DNA of 51,979 nucleotides from Pseudobutyrivibrio ruminis (GTDB lineage: Bacteria > Bacillota > Clostridia > Lachnospirales > Lachnospiraceae). Below the pieces are notes generated by a model that did not search any database, was not told the origin of the DNA, and saw nothing but the letters and a program-made list of their open reading frames with translations. The stretch lies in assembly GCA_015057315.1 (NCBI GenBank), contig SVER01000026.1, positions 1 to 51,979 on the forward strand. Reading direction: 5' to 3'. The position numbers were made by a program, and so were the translations under genes. Of this stretch, positions 44,527 through 51,871 are shown piece after piece. How positions within the stretch are numbered: the first letter of the stretch is position 1; each line of letters begins with the position of its first letter.

Positions 44527-44613
44527 CAGTTAGAGAAAGTTACAGTGAATGTGCTTTTTAGGAGAAATGATAGAAGAGCGAGTCGTTAGGGGTTTCGACT
44601 CGCTCTATTTTTA
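44527..44613 (+). ncRNA. Candidate small RNA of about 85 nt (or terminated leader)
   Basis: The span between a near-consensus promoter and a strong terminator. It contains an unpaired purine-rich stretch with TTTTTAGGAGAAATGAT and a weak 5' stem (ATTCA/TGAAT). A tiny reading frame (ATG 44568, 18 codons) runs through the terminator, but the AGGAG lies only two bases before its ATG, so translation is doubtful. It may instead be an attenuated leader for the membrane protein gene at 44670. Confidence 0.5.
44575..44613 (+). terminator. Strong terminator of the candidate small RNA
   Basis: A perfect 11-bp stem (44575-44585 with 44596-44606), ten-base loop and a T-rich tail. Confidence 0.92.
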
Positions 44614-44669
44614 TTCATTTTAAAGGGAAAATATGGTAAAATAGAAAATAATTGGGAGAATGAGGGCTT

Positions 44670-45176
44670 ATGGGACAGAACATTAAATTCAGTGTAAAAA
44701 TAACAGAGGATGATTTATTTCGCTTTAATCTACATCATTCATATACTAGCTCCCAAGGGATATTATCCGTGGTGCTATTTGTACTTTTAATAGTTGTATG
44801 GATACTTCGCTTCGCGGTGCTATCACCATTATACAGGGTGTTTTATCCTCTTATTGCAGTTATATTTTTACTGTACATTCCCCTAACCTTAAAGGCCAGG
44901 GTCAAGGTACAGATTAAACAAGAGGTGTTTTCCTACCCTATTACTTACGAGCTAAAGGATGAGGGTTTATGGATTTCATCCCCATCATCAGAAGAGCCAG
45001 CAGTACTTCCATGGGAATACATTTACAAGGTTTCTACCTGGAAGGGCTACCTGCTTATTTACAGCAACAGAGTAAATGCATACATCATCCCAATTGCAGA
45101 TATTTTATCGGATTATGATAATATAGTTGCATTTATGAAATCACACATAGAGGATTATAAAATACAAATAAAATGA
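44670..45176 (+). CDS. YcxB-like membrane protein
   Basis: A 168-residue protein of unknown function. The N-terminus FSVKITEDDLFRFNLHHSY and the C-terminal WEYIYKVSTWKGYLLIYSNRVNAYIIP resemble the YcxB-like family. Two membrane helices lie at about 30-50 and 54-72. The gene overlaps tsaE by four bases (ATGA), so it appears to be translated with the tRNA-modification genes, perhaps only by position. No catalytic motif is visible. Confidence 0.75.
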   Translation: MGQNIKFSVKITEDDLFRFNLHHSYTSSQGILSVVLFVLLIVVWILRFAVLSPLYRVFYPLIAVIFLLYIPLTLKARVKVQIKQEVFSYPITYELKDEGLWISSPSSEEPAVLPWEYIYKVSTWKGYLLIYSNRVNAYIIPIADILSDYDNIVAFMKSHIEDYKIQIK

Positions 45177-45604
45177 CAGAAATAATCGAAACAAATTCAG
45201 CAGAAGAAACAGAGGCGCTTGGCCTTAGGCTTGCAAAGGAAGCCACTCCTGGTCAGGTGTTCACTCTCATAGGAGATTTGGGTGTAGGCAAGACAGTATT
45301 TACCCAGGGTTTTGCCAAGGGGCTTGATATTGATGAGGCTATTTGCAGCCCTACATTTACCATAGTTCAGGTATACGATAGTGGTCGTATGCCATTTTAT
45401 CATTTCGATGTATATCGCATTGGCGATGTAGAAGAGATGGATGAAATCGGCTACGAGGATTATATCTATGGGGATGGCGTTTCCCTTATCGAATGGGCCA
45501 ACCTGATAGAGGATATTTTGCCAGATAGCTACACTCGTGTTACCATAGAGAAAAATTTAGAAAAAGGATTTGACTATCGTAAAATTACGATAGAAAGCAT
45601 TTAA
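45173..45604 (+). CDS. tsaE: tRNA threonylcarbamoyladenosine biosynthesis ATPase TsaE
   Basis: A 143-residue P-loop ATPase that supports TsaB-TsaD in making t6A37 on ANN-decoding tRNAs. Walker A is GDLGVGKT near residue 35; CSPTFTIVQVYDS and FYHFDVYRI follow, and the motif SLIEWANLIEDILP is near the end. No ribosome-binding site precedes it; the ATGA overlap with the upstream gene implies coupling. It is followed by tsaB and rimI in the usual order. Confidence 0.95.
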   Translation: MTEIIETNSAEETEALGLRLAKEATPGQVFTLIGDLGVGKTVFTQGFAKGLDIDEAICSPTFTIVQVYDSGRMPFYHFDVYRIGDVEEMDEIGYEDYIYGDGVSLIEWANLIEDILPDSYTRVTIEKNLEKGFDYRKITIESI

Positions 45605-45605
45605 G

Positions 45606-46316
45606 ATGAAGATACTAGGAATAGATGGCTCAGGCTTAGTTGCGTCTGTGGCCGTGGTAGAAGATGATAATTTAATTGGAGAATACACTACAGGTTATAA
45701 GAAGACTCATTCTCAAACATTGTTACCAATGCTTGATGCACTTGGAACAATGATAGAGCTTGATCTTAATTCAATAGATGCTATAGCAGTTGCAGCAGGC
45801 CCTGGTTCTTTCACAGGTCTTCGTATCGCATCAGCTACAGCTAAGGGCATAGGATTATCCTTAGGCTGCCCTATTGTTTTAGTTCCTACAGTAGATGCAA
45901 TAGCATTCAATATGTGGGGCAATAGCGGTATCATCTGTCCAATTATGGATGCCAGAAGAGGTCAGGTATACACTGGGCTTTATTCATTCTCCCAGGATGG
46001 CAGCTTCAATGTATTGCGTCAGCAGTGCGCAGTAGATTTTCACGATATTGCAGCAGATATTAACGCCAGAGGCGAGGCAGTCACATTCTTAGGTGACGGA
46101 GTACCTGTATTTAAACAACTCATAGAGGAGCTTATCACAGTACCTTATCGCTTAGCACCAGCTCATCTTAATAGACAGCACGCATCCAGCGTTGCAACAC
46201 TTGGTGCAATCTACTACCAGAATGGCGAGTGTGATACAGCGGCAGACCATCGCCCAGAGTATTTACGTTTATCTCAGGCAGAGCGTGAACGACTTGAAAA
46301 GGAAGGAAAAGCTTAA
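45606..46316 (+). CDS. tsaB: tRNA threonylcarbamoyladenosine biosynthesis protein TsaB
   Basis: A 236-residue ASKHA-fold partner of TsaD. It opens with ILGIDGSGLVASVAVVEDD and carries AVAAGPGSFTGLRIASATAKG, the family signature, near residue 63. It is a scaffold rather than a catalyst. It starts one base after tsaE and overlaps rimI by one base (TAATG). Confidence 0.95.
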   Translation: MKILGIDGSGLVASVAVVEDDNLIGEYTTGYKKTHSQTLLPMLDALGTMIELDLNSIDAIAVAAGPGSFTGLRIASATAKGIGLSLGCPIVLVPTVDAIAFNMWGNSGIICPIMDARRGQVYTGLYSFSQDGSFNVLRQQCAVDFHDIAADINARGEAVTFLGDGVPVFKQLIEELITVPYRLAPAHLNRQHASSVATLGAIYYQNGECDTAADHRPEYLRLSQAERERLEKEGKA

Positions 46317-46762
46317 TGGCTTTTACATATAGATATGCCACTGAAGCAGATGTTGATGCTATTGTATCCATCGAAGAGGCTTCAATGAGCAACCCTTGGA
46401 ATAGGGACAATTATTTAGAGGCTGTTAATTCAGACCACGCCTTTATTATGGTGGCGGCAGATGATGATATTATAGCGGGCTTTGCCGTGTTTTATTTAAC
46501 CCCACCCGAATCAGAGCTACCTGACATAGTAGTAGCTGAAAGCTATCGTGGCAAGGGTCTAGGTAAGGCACTTTTATCCCAGTCCATAGCTGCCCTAAAG
46601 GCGCAGGGCATAGATACCATATACCTGGAGGTTCGCGTCAGCAACACTCCCGCCCGTACCCTCTATTCCCGCCTGGGCTTCGAGGAAATCGGCAAACGCA
46701 AATACTTCTATTCCAACCCCGTCGAGGACGCCATCTGCATGTCTTTGCGTATTGAGGAATAA
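46316..46762 (+). CDS. rimI: Ribosomal protein S18-alanine N-acetyltransferase RimI
   Basis: A 148-residue GNAT acetyltransferase. The acetyl-CoA site is SYRGKGLGKALL (about 80-91), and EVRVSNTPARTLYSRLGFEEIGKRKYFY follows the RimI pattern with a late tyrosine. It acetylates the N-terminus of ribosomal protein S18 in E. coli; the substrate here may be broader. It overlaps tsaB, a common association. Element E3 follows before the RNase Z gene. Confidence 0.92.
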   Translation: MAFTYRYATEADVDAIVSIEEASMSNPWNRDNYLEAVNSDHAFIMVAADDDIIAGFAVFYLTPPESELPDIVVAESYRGKGLGKALLSQSIAALKAQGIDTIYLEVRVSNTPARTLYSRLGFEEIGKRKYFYSNPVEDAICMSLRIEE

Positions 46763-46823
46763 TTCGTATTTACGTATAGCAGCCGCGCGTATATCGTATT
46801 CTGTCTGTATAAGAAGTGTAAAA

Positions 46824-46910
46824 ATAGCTTGTAGTTCACAATATAATACACTCTGAAAGGAGCATCTAGCGACTGAAAGAGTATATTATATTGTGAACGT
46901 AACAAGCGAG
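46824..46910 (+). repeat. Structured intergenic element E3 upstream of the RNase Z gene
   Basis: A 21-bp stem (46834-46854 with 46878-46898, one mismatch) with a 23-base loop. Below it: bulged G (46899), U-A and A-U pairs, bulged A (46902), a five-base-pair helix (46827-46831 with 46903-46907) ending in GC, then G-A, A-U, G-A. The architecture is the same as in E1 and E2. The element ends about 32 bases before the start codon. Confidence 0.75.
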
Positions 46911-46942
46911 CCATAGACTTAGTAATTTGAAAGGATTTATAG

Positions 46943-47854
46943 ATGTTAGATGTTTGTTTGTTGGGAACTGCAGGCATGATGCCTCTTCCTAATAGATGGC
47001 TGACCTCATGCTTATTAAGATTTAATGGCGAAGGCTTACTTATAGATTGTGGCGAGGGAACACAGGTAGCACTGCGAGAAGCAGGCTTCTCCCCAAATCC
47101 AATCTCGGTGATTTGCCTCACCCATTATCATGCAGACCACGTCAGCGGCTTGCCAGGCTTCTTGCTTTCTATGGGTAACTCCGATAGAACAGAGCCGGTA
47201 ACAATTGTTGGACCTAAGGGGCTGGAGAGGGTGGTCAATTCTCTTAGAGTGATTGCCCCAGAGCTTCCTTTTGAGATAAAGTTTCATGAATTGCAGCAGG
47301 ATGAAGAATACTTCGAAATTTTGGGGTATCACATTCATGCATTTAAAGTTAATCATAATGTTCTTTGCTATGGATATTCTGTGGATATCCCAAGAAAGGG
47401 CAGATTTGATGTAGAAACTGCACAGGCACTAGGGCTTCCTGTAAAGCTGTGGAATCCACTTCAAAAGGGTAATACAGTAGAGTTTGAGGGAAAGACTTAT
47501 ACGCCTGATATGGTTATGGGTGCAGCTAGAAAGGGGCTAAAGGTTACTTATTGTACAGATACCCGCCCTACAAAGTCTTTGGTTGAAGCGGCAAAGGGGT
47601 CGGATCTTCTTATCTGCGAGGGAATGTATGCAGAGGAGGATAAGCTTGTTAAGGCAAAGCAGAATAAGCACATGACTTTCTATGAGGCTGCCAAGGTGGC
47701 TAAGGATGCTGATGTTAATGAGCTTTGGCTTACACATTTTTCACCATCAATGACAGGACATAAAAGATATATGAAAGCAGTCTGTGATATTTTTCCACAG
47801 GCTAAATTGGGGGAAGACGGCAAGTTTGTAGAACTTGATTTTGCGGAGGAGTAG
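46943..47854 (+). CDS. rnz: Ribonuclease Z (metallo-beta-lactamase fold)
   Basis: A 303-residue metallohydrolase that trims the 3' ends of tRNA precursors, needed here since the two tRNA genes in this window do not encode CCA. The N-terminus CLLGTAGMMPLPNRWLTS and LLIDCGEGTQVALRE match RNase Z. The metal motif HYHADH is at 61-66, with more ligands in CTDTRPT and TLWLTHFSPS-like ELWLTHFSP. The usual glycine-proline-rich exosite appears as the region around 160-185. Ribosome-binding site AAAGGA lies at 46930-46935. Confidence 0.88.
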   Translation: MLDVCLLGTAGMMPLPNRWLTSCLLRFNGEGLLIDCGEGTQVALREAGFSPNPISVICLTHYHADHVSGLPGFLLSMGNSDRTEPVTIVGPKGLERVVNSLRVIAPELPFEIKFHELQQDEEYFEILGYHIHAFKVNHNVLCYGYSVDIPRKGRFDVETAQALGLPVKLWNPLQKGNTVEFEGKTYTPDMVMGAARKGLKVTYCTDTRPTKSLVEAAKGSDLLICEGMYAEEDKLVKAKQNKHMTFYEAAKVAKDADVNELWLTHFSPSMTGHKRYMKAVCDIFPQAKLGEDGKFVELDFAEE

Positions 47855-47855
47855 T

Positions 47856-48440
47856 ATGAGAAAGGCGATACGAATAGTAATAGCTATTATCTGTATGGTG
47901 ACACTTGTTGTGGGGTACTATGCGTATTTGTCACGTAAAAATGATTCTGTTTCAGCAGATTCTAATGTTGAGCTATCAGAGGTTCAGGCGATAGTTTCAA
48001 AGAATTTTATGAAGGAATATCCTGCTACACCACGCTCCGTTGTTAAGTGGTACAATCGAATAATTACAGCCTATTATTCCGAGGAATATTCTCAGGAAGA
48101 GCTTGAAAAAATGGCAGAACAGGCTAGAATGCTAATGGACGATGAATTGTTAAAATACAATCCAAAGGACACTTATCTTGCATCCCTTAATCTTGAAATA
48201 GAAGATTATCGCAATCGAAATAGGGTTATTGTTTCAAGTACAGTCAGTGATTCTAACGAGGTTCAGTATAAAAAGGTTAATGGCTATGACTGTGCATTTT
48301 TAACCACCTATTATTTCATCAGAGAGGGAAGCTCTTATGATAGAACATACGAAGATTTTTGCCTAAGGAAGGATTCTAATGGGAATTGGAAAATCCTTAC
48401 CTGGAGGCTGTCTACAGAGGACGAAGTAAATGGATACTAA
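47856..48440 (+). CDS. Membrane-anchored protein of unknown function
   Basis: A 194-residue protein that I do not recognise. One N-terminal helix (about 5-25, [21 protein letters not shown]) anchors an extracytoplasmic domain of about 165 residues, rich in charged and aromatic residues, with a DUF-like alpha/beta appearance. The chosen ATG follows GGAGGA closely and lies two bases after the RNase Z stop. Its 3' end overlaps tsaD by eleven bases, so it is co-translated with that gene. Confidence 0.7.
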   Translation: MRKAIRIVIAIICMVTLVVGYYAYLSRKNDSVSADSNVELSEVQAIVSKNFMKEYPATPRSVVKWYNRIITAYYSEEYSQEELEKMAEQARMLMDDELLKYNPKDTYLASLNLEIEDYRNRNRVIVSSTVSDSNEVQYKKVNGYDCAFLTTYYFIREGSSYDRTYEDFCLRKDSNGNWKILTWRLSTEDEVNGY

Positions 48441-49455
48441 AGAAATAAAAATACTTGCAATTGAAAGCTCCTGCGATGAAACTGCAGCAGCTGTTGTTAT
48501 AAACGGAAGAGATGTCAGAAGTAATGTCATATCTACTCAGATACCACTTCACACCTTGTATGGTGGAGTTGTTCCAGAAATTGCATCAAGAAAACATATC
48601 GAAAGAATTAATCAGGTTATAGAGCAGGCACTTGAAGATGCAGACATGGGCTTAGAAGACATGGATGCTATTGCTGTTACCTATGGTCCGGGACTTGTTG
48701 GTGCGCTTTTAGTAGGTGTAGCTGAAGCTAAAGCTATTGCTTTTGCTCAGGGGTTACCTCTTATTGGCGTACATCATATAGAAGGTCATATCAGTGCCAA
48801 TTATATCGAGAATAAGGAGTTAGAACCACCATTTTTATGCCTGGTTGTATCTGGTGGTCATACACATCTTGTTAGAGTTGTAGATTATGGTAAATACGAA
48901 ATATTAGGGCGCACCCGTGATGATGCTGCTGGAGAGGCCTTTGATAAAGTTGCAAGAGCTATTGGCTTAGGCTACCCTGGCGGCCCTAAAATCGAAAAGG
49001 CAGCTCATGAGGGCAATCCTAATGCTATCACCTTCACCAGACCTAAGGTGTCAGATGGAGTATATGATTTCTCCTTCAGCGGTCTTAAGTCCCAGGTGCT
49101 AAATTATATCAATGGCGCCCAAATGAAAGGGGAGCCAGTAAATGATAAGGATGTGGCTGCATCCTTCCAACAGACTGTTATTGATACATTATGTGACCAT
49201 GCCGCTCTTGCAATTGATGAATTTGGCATGGATAAATTTGCCATTGCAGGTGGAGTAGCATCCAACCAGACTCTCAGGGCTGCAATGGAAAAAATGTGTG
49301 AAGAAAAGGGAGTTAAATTCTACCATCCATCTCCTATTCTTTGCACAGATAATGCTGCTATGATAGGTGCAGCAGCTTACTATGAATTCTTGGCAGGTAA
49401 ACGTGATGGCTGGGATCTTAACGCCATCCCTAACCTTAAACTCGGAGAACGCTAG
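48430..49455 (+). CDS. tsaD: tRNA N6-adenosine threonylcarbamoyltransferase TsaD
   Basis: A 341-residue enzyme that transfers the threonylcarbamoyl group to A37 of tRNA. The start is [16 protein letters not shown]; metal-binding HHIEGH is at 115-120; further motifs are [19 protein letters not shown] and [13 protein letters not shown]. Length is normal. It completes the tsaE-tsaB-rimI set, separated from it by the RNase Z and unknown-protein genes. The gene ends beside copy d of the R2 repeat. Confidence 0.96.
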   Translation: MDTKEIKILAIESSCDETAAAVVINGRDVRSNVISTQIPLHTLYGGVVPEIASRKHIERINQVIEQALEDADMGLEDMDAIAVTYGPGLVGALLVGVAEAKAIAFAQGLPLIGVHHIEGHISANYIENKELEPPFLCLVVSGGHTHLVRVVDYGKYEILGRTRDDAAGEAFDKVARAIGLGYPGGPKIEKAAHEGNPNAITFTRPKVSDGVYDFSFSGLKSQVLNYINGAQMKGEPVNDKDVAASFQQTVIDTLCDHAALAIDEFGMDKFAIAGGVASNQTLRAAMEKMCEEKGVKFYHPSPILCTDNAAMIGAAAYYEFLAGKRDGWDLNAIPNLKLGER

Positions 49456-49458
49456 AGT

Positions 49459-49508
49459 GAAGCCTTCCCCGTTATCGATGAAGGTGCCCCACAGGGGCGT
49501 ATGAGGGT
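49459..49508 (+). repeat. Double-hairpin repeat providing the ispD ribosome-binding site (family R2, copy d)
   Basis: Hairpin 1 is degraded (CCTTC with GAAGG); hairpin 2 is GCCCC-ACA-GGGGC (49486-49498); the tail reads GTATGAGGG (49500-49508). The GAGGG at 49504-49508 is three bases before the ispD ATG and is the only candidate ribosome-binding site. Confidence 0.8.
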
Positions 49509-49511
49509 ATC

Positions 49512-50201
49512 ATGAACAAATTCACAGCAATAGTCCTGGCTGCCGGTAGCGGCAAACGCATGGAACAGGACATTCCAAAACAATATATGAAATTAGGAGA
49601 TGCACCCCTTATGGTGCATTGTCTCCGCACATTTCAGGAAAGCAAGGTTACACAAATTGTTCTTGTGGTAGCACCTGGCGATGTAGAAAAGTGTCGCAAG
49701 GAAATCATCGAACGCTATCATATAGATAAGTGTATCGCTATAGTAGAGGGTGGCGAAGAACGCTACAATTCTGTTTATGCTGGCCTTCAGGCTATTAACG
49801 ATGGCTATGTTCTTATTCATGATTGTGCCAGAGCCTTTGTCTCTATTGATATTATCCATAGATGCATGTCGGCAGTAGCATTGTACGAGTCGTGCGTAGT
49901 GGGTATGCCATCCAAGGACACAGTTAAGCTCACTGACACCCATAGAAAGGTATTAGATACTCCAGACAGAAGCAATGTATGGATTGTCCAAACACCACAG
50001 TGCTTTGAGTATAATCTTATTCGTGGTGCTTATGATAGGATAATTGAGAATGCTGACACATCTATCACAGATGATGCAATGATAGTAGAGAAGGCTACAG
50101 ACCATGATGTTCACATGATAGAGGGCTCTTATATGAACATTAAAGTAACCACTCCAGAGGATGTTGCATTCGGTGAAGCAATTCTTAGAAGCAGGCGATA
50201 A
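49512..50201 (+). CDS. ispD: 2-C-methyl-D-erythritol 4-phosphate cytidylyltransferase
   Basis: A 229-residue enzyme of the MEP isoprenoid pathway that joins CTP and methylerythritol phosphate. The nucleotide-binding AIVLAAGSGKRM is at residues 5-16, KDTVKLTD is near 135, and NADTSITDDAMIVEKA is near 185. The usual HDGARPF appears as HDCARAFVS, a divergence seen at two positions but leaving the arginine. The gene is a likely single unit ending near the tRNA-Ser promoter. The start is set by the GAGGG in the R2 repeat tail. Confidence 0.93.
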   Translation: MNKFTAIVLAAGSGKRMEQDIPKQYMKLGDAPLMVHCLRTFQESKVTQIVLVVAPGDVEKCRKEIIERYHIDKCIAIVEGGEERYNSVYAGLQAINDGYVLIHDCARAFVSIDIIHRCMSAVALYESCVVGMPSKDTVKLTDTHRKVLDTPDRSNVWIVQTPQCFEYNLIRGAYDRIIENADTSITDDAMIVEKATDHDVHMIEGSYMNIKVTTPEDVAFGEAILRSRR

Positions 50202-50286
50202 TTCACTGTCTGAAATGCTAGTAAAATCGCGGCATTGTCACAATTTTCTGAATTTAAAATTTTTCAAAAAAACTTATGATTTTTTG

Positions 50287-50315
50287 TTGACATACTAAGC
50301 TTGGGATGATATCAT
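50287..50315 (+). promoter_or_regulatory. Promoter of tRNA-Ser
   Basis: Perfect TTGACA (50287-50292), 17-base spacer, TATCAT (50310-50315), about 27 bases before the mature tRNA. A T- and A-rich stretch precedes it. Confidence 0.8.
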
Positions 50316-50341
50316 ACTATTCGTGTTCGAGAGATACACAT

Positions 50342-50427
50342 GCAGAGGTATCGAAGTGGTCATAACGAGGCGGTCTTGAAAACCGTTTGTCCGCAAGGGC
50401 GCGTGGGTTCGAATCCCACCCTCTGCG
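50342..50427 (+). tRNA. tRNA-Ser (anticodon TGA)
   Basis: An 86-nt class II tRNA without encoded CCA. Acceptor GCAGAGG pairs with CCTCTGC, discriminator G as required for serine. The anticodon stem CGGT/ACCG holds loop CTTGAAA (anticodon TGA). A long variable arm (TTGTCCGCAAGGGCGC) and T arm GTGGGTTCGAATCCCAC follow. Confidence 0.95.
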
Positions 50428-50434
50428 TTACATA

Positions 50435-50465
50435 AGGCAATCGCGAAAGCGGTTGCCTATTTTTG
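50435..50465 (+). terminator. Terminator of tRNA-Ser
   Basis: A 10-bp stem (50435-50444 with 50449-50458, one T-G pair) with a GAAA tetraloop and a T-run. Confidence 0.92.
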
Positions 50466-50587
50466 TATATAAAGCCTTTTTATATTGCTGTTAGGCTGTA
50501 TATACTTACGCACAAAGTTGATCGAATTCAAAAGATAAGAGAAGGTGCCTTACTGGGTTACCAACAAGGTAATTAGGAGGATTTAAT

Positions 50588-51610
50588 ATGTTATATTTTT
50601 CATGTGACTATGCTGAAGGATGCCATCCTAAGGTATTGGAGGCTTTAACAAATACTAATATGCTGTCCACTCCGGGCTATGGGGAAGATGAATTCTGTGA
50701 TAGCGCAAAGGAAAAGATTAAGAAGGCTATCAACTGTCCTGATGCAGATATATACTTTCTTGTAGGTGGAACTCAGACTAATCAAACAGTAATCGATTCC
50801 ATGCTGTCTAATTATGATGGGGTTGTAGCAGCTGCTACAGGACATGTTGCAGTACATGAAGCAGGAGCAATAGAATACAGCGGCCACAAAGTAATTACTC
50901 TGCCAGGACATGCAGGCAAAATTGACGCTTTAGAATTAAGACAAATGCTGGTAGATCATTATGCCGATGAAAGTGCTGAGCACATGGTTAACCCTGGCAT
51001 GGTATACATATCATATCCTACTGAATACGGCACACTTTATTCCAAGGCAGAGCTTGAAGCTATCTCTTCTATATGTAATAAATATCAAATACCTTTGTTT
51101 ATAGACGGGGCTAGACTTGCCTATGGTCTTGCAGCGGCAGAAGATGTTACTCTATCAGATATTGCAAAGCTATCAGATGTATTTTACATTGGCGGAACCA
51201 AGGTGGGGGCTTTATTTGGCGAGGCTATTGTTTTTACCAAGAACAATACTCCAAAGCACATGATTACTCAGATTAAACAGCATGGCGCTCTATTAGCTAA
51301 GGGCAGATTGCTTGGGATACAGTTTGATACTCTATTTACAGATGGGCTATATATGAAGATGGGAGAACATGCTGTAGCTTGTGCTAATTCCATAAGAGCC
51401 ACACTTCGTGAAAAGGGCTACCAGCTTTATATGGATAACCCTACCAATCAGATTTTTGTTGTGATGGATAATAAAGAGCTTGAAAAGCTTTCAAAAGAGC
51501 TTTCTTATGGCTTTTGGGAGAAGTATGATGCTACCCACACAGTTATAAGAATTGCCACCAGCTGGGCCACTTCAGATGCAGCGGTTGAGGGGCTGAAAAA
51601 AATCTTATAA
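50588..51610 (+). CDS. Threonine aldolase-like PLP enzyme (beta-eliminating lyase family)
   Basis: A 340-residue fold-type I PLP enzyme. The start FSCDYAEGCHPKVLEAL, GTQTNQTVIDS near 60, and ISYPTEYGTLYSKAEL near 142 fit low-specificity L-threonine aldolases, which split threonine to glycine and acetaldehyde. The PLP lysine is in YIGGTKVGALFGEA (about 205), preceded by FIDGARLAYGL with the PLP-binding aspartate. Ribosome-binding site AGGAGG at 50575-50580; a small hairpin (TTACC/GGTAA, 50558-50572) sits just before it. Confidence 0.88.
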   Translation: MLYFSCDYAEGCHPKVLEALTNTNMLSTPGYGEDEFCDSAKEKIKKAINCPDADIYFLVGGTQTNQTVIDSMLSNYDGVVAAATGHVAVHEAGAIEYSGHKVITLPGHAGKIDALELRQMLVDHYADESAEHMVNPGMVYISYPTEYGTLYSKAELEAISSICNKYQIPLFIDGARLAYGLAAAEDVTLSDIAKLSDVFYIGGTKVGALFGEAIVFTKNNTPKHMITQIKQHGALLAKGRLLGIQFDTLFTDGLYMKMGEHAVACANSIRATLREKGYQLYMDNPTNQIFVVMDNKELEKLSKELSYGFWEKYDATHTVIRIATSWATSDAAVEGLKKIL

Positions 51611-51626
51611 AATTTGCAAAAAGCTG

Positions 51627-51655
51627 TTGACAGTTTGCAGGTCCTTTGATATTAT
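51627..51655 (+). promoter_or_regulatory. Tandem promoter 1 of a probable rRNA operon
   Basis: Perfect TTGACA, 17-base spacer, TATTAT, 17 bases after the preceding stop codon. Confidence 0.75.
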
Positions 51656-51740
51656 AAACGAGCTGTCGCAAACGGGGACTAAATAGCGGAAACGCTTGTA
51701 ATAGTCAACAAAAACGACATCAAAAAATAGTAAAAAGTGC

Positions 51741-51769
51741 TTGACAAAATGCCACACAGATGTTACTAT
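51741..51769 (+). promoter_or_regulatory. Tandem promoter 2 of a probable rRNA operon
   Basis: Perfect TTGACA, 17-base spacer, TACTAT. It is followed by paired leader sequences GCTGACTC/GAGTCACAGC and CTTGA/TCAAG. Confidence 0.75.
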
Positions 51770-51842
51770 TTACAAGCTGACTCAAAAGAGTCACAGCCCT
51801 TGAGTTTCTTAAGAAATTCAAGAAAATAAAATGAAAAAGTTG

Positions 51843-51871
51843 TTGACAAAAAGCTTCAATCGTGTTAATAT
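51843..51871 (+). promoter_or_regulatory. Tandem promoter 3 of a probable rRNA operon
   Basis: Perfect TTGACA, 17-base spacer, TAATAT, then a six-base-pair leader hairpin (51878-51883 with 51890-51895). Confidence 0.8.

Noticed and set aside
44568..44624. Small protein of 18 residues (MIEERVVRGF and on)
   Set aside because: The AGGAG is only two bases before the ATG and the frame is mostly the terminator stem.
50541..50587. Riboswitch before the threonine-aldolase-like gene
   Set aside because: Only a five-base-pair hairpin is evident and no known riboswitch core is present.
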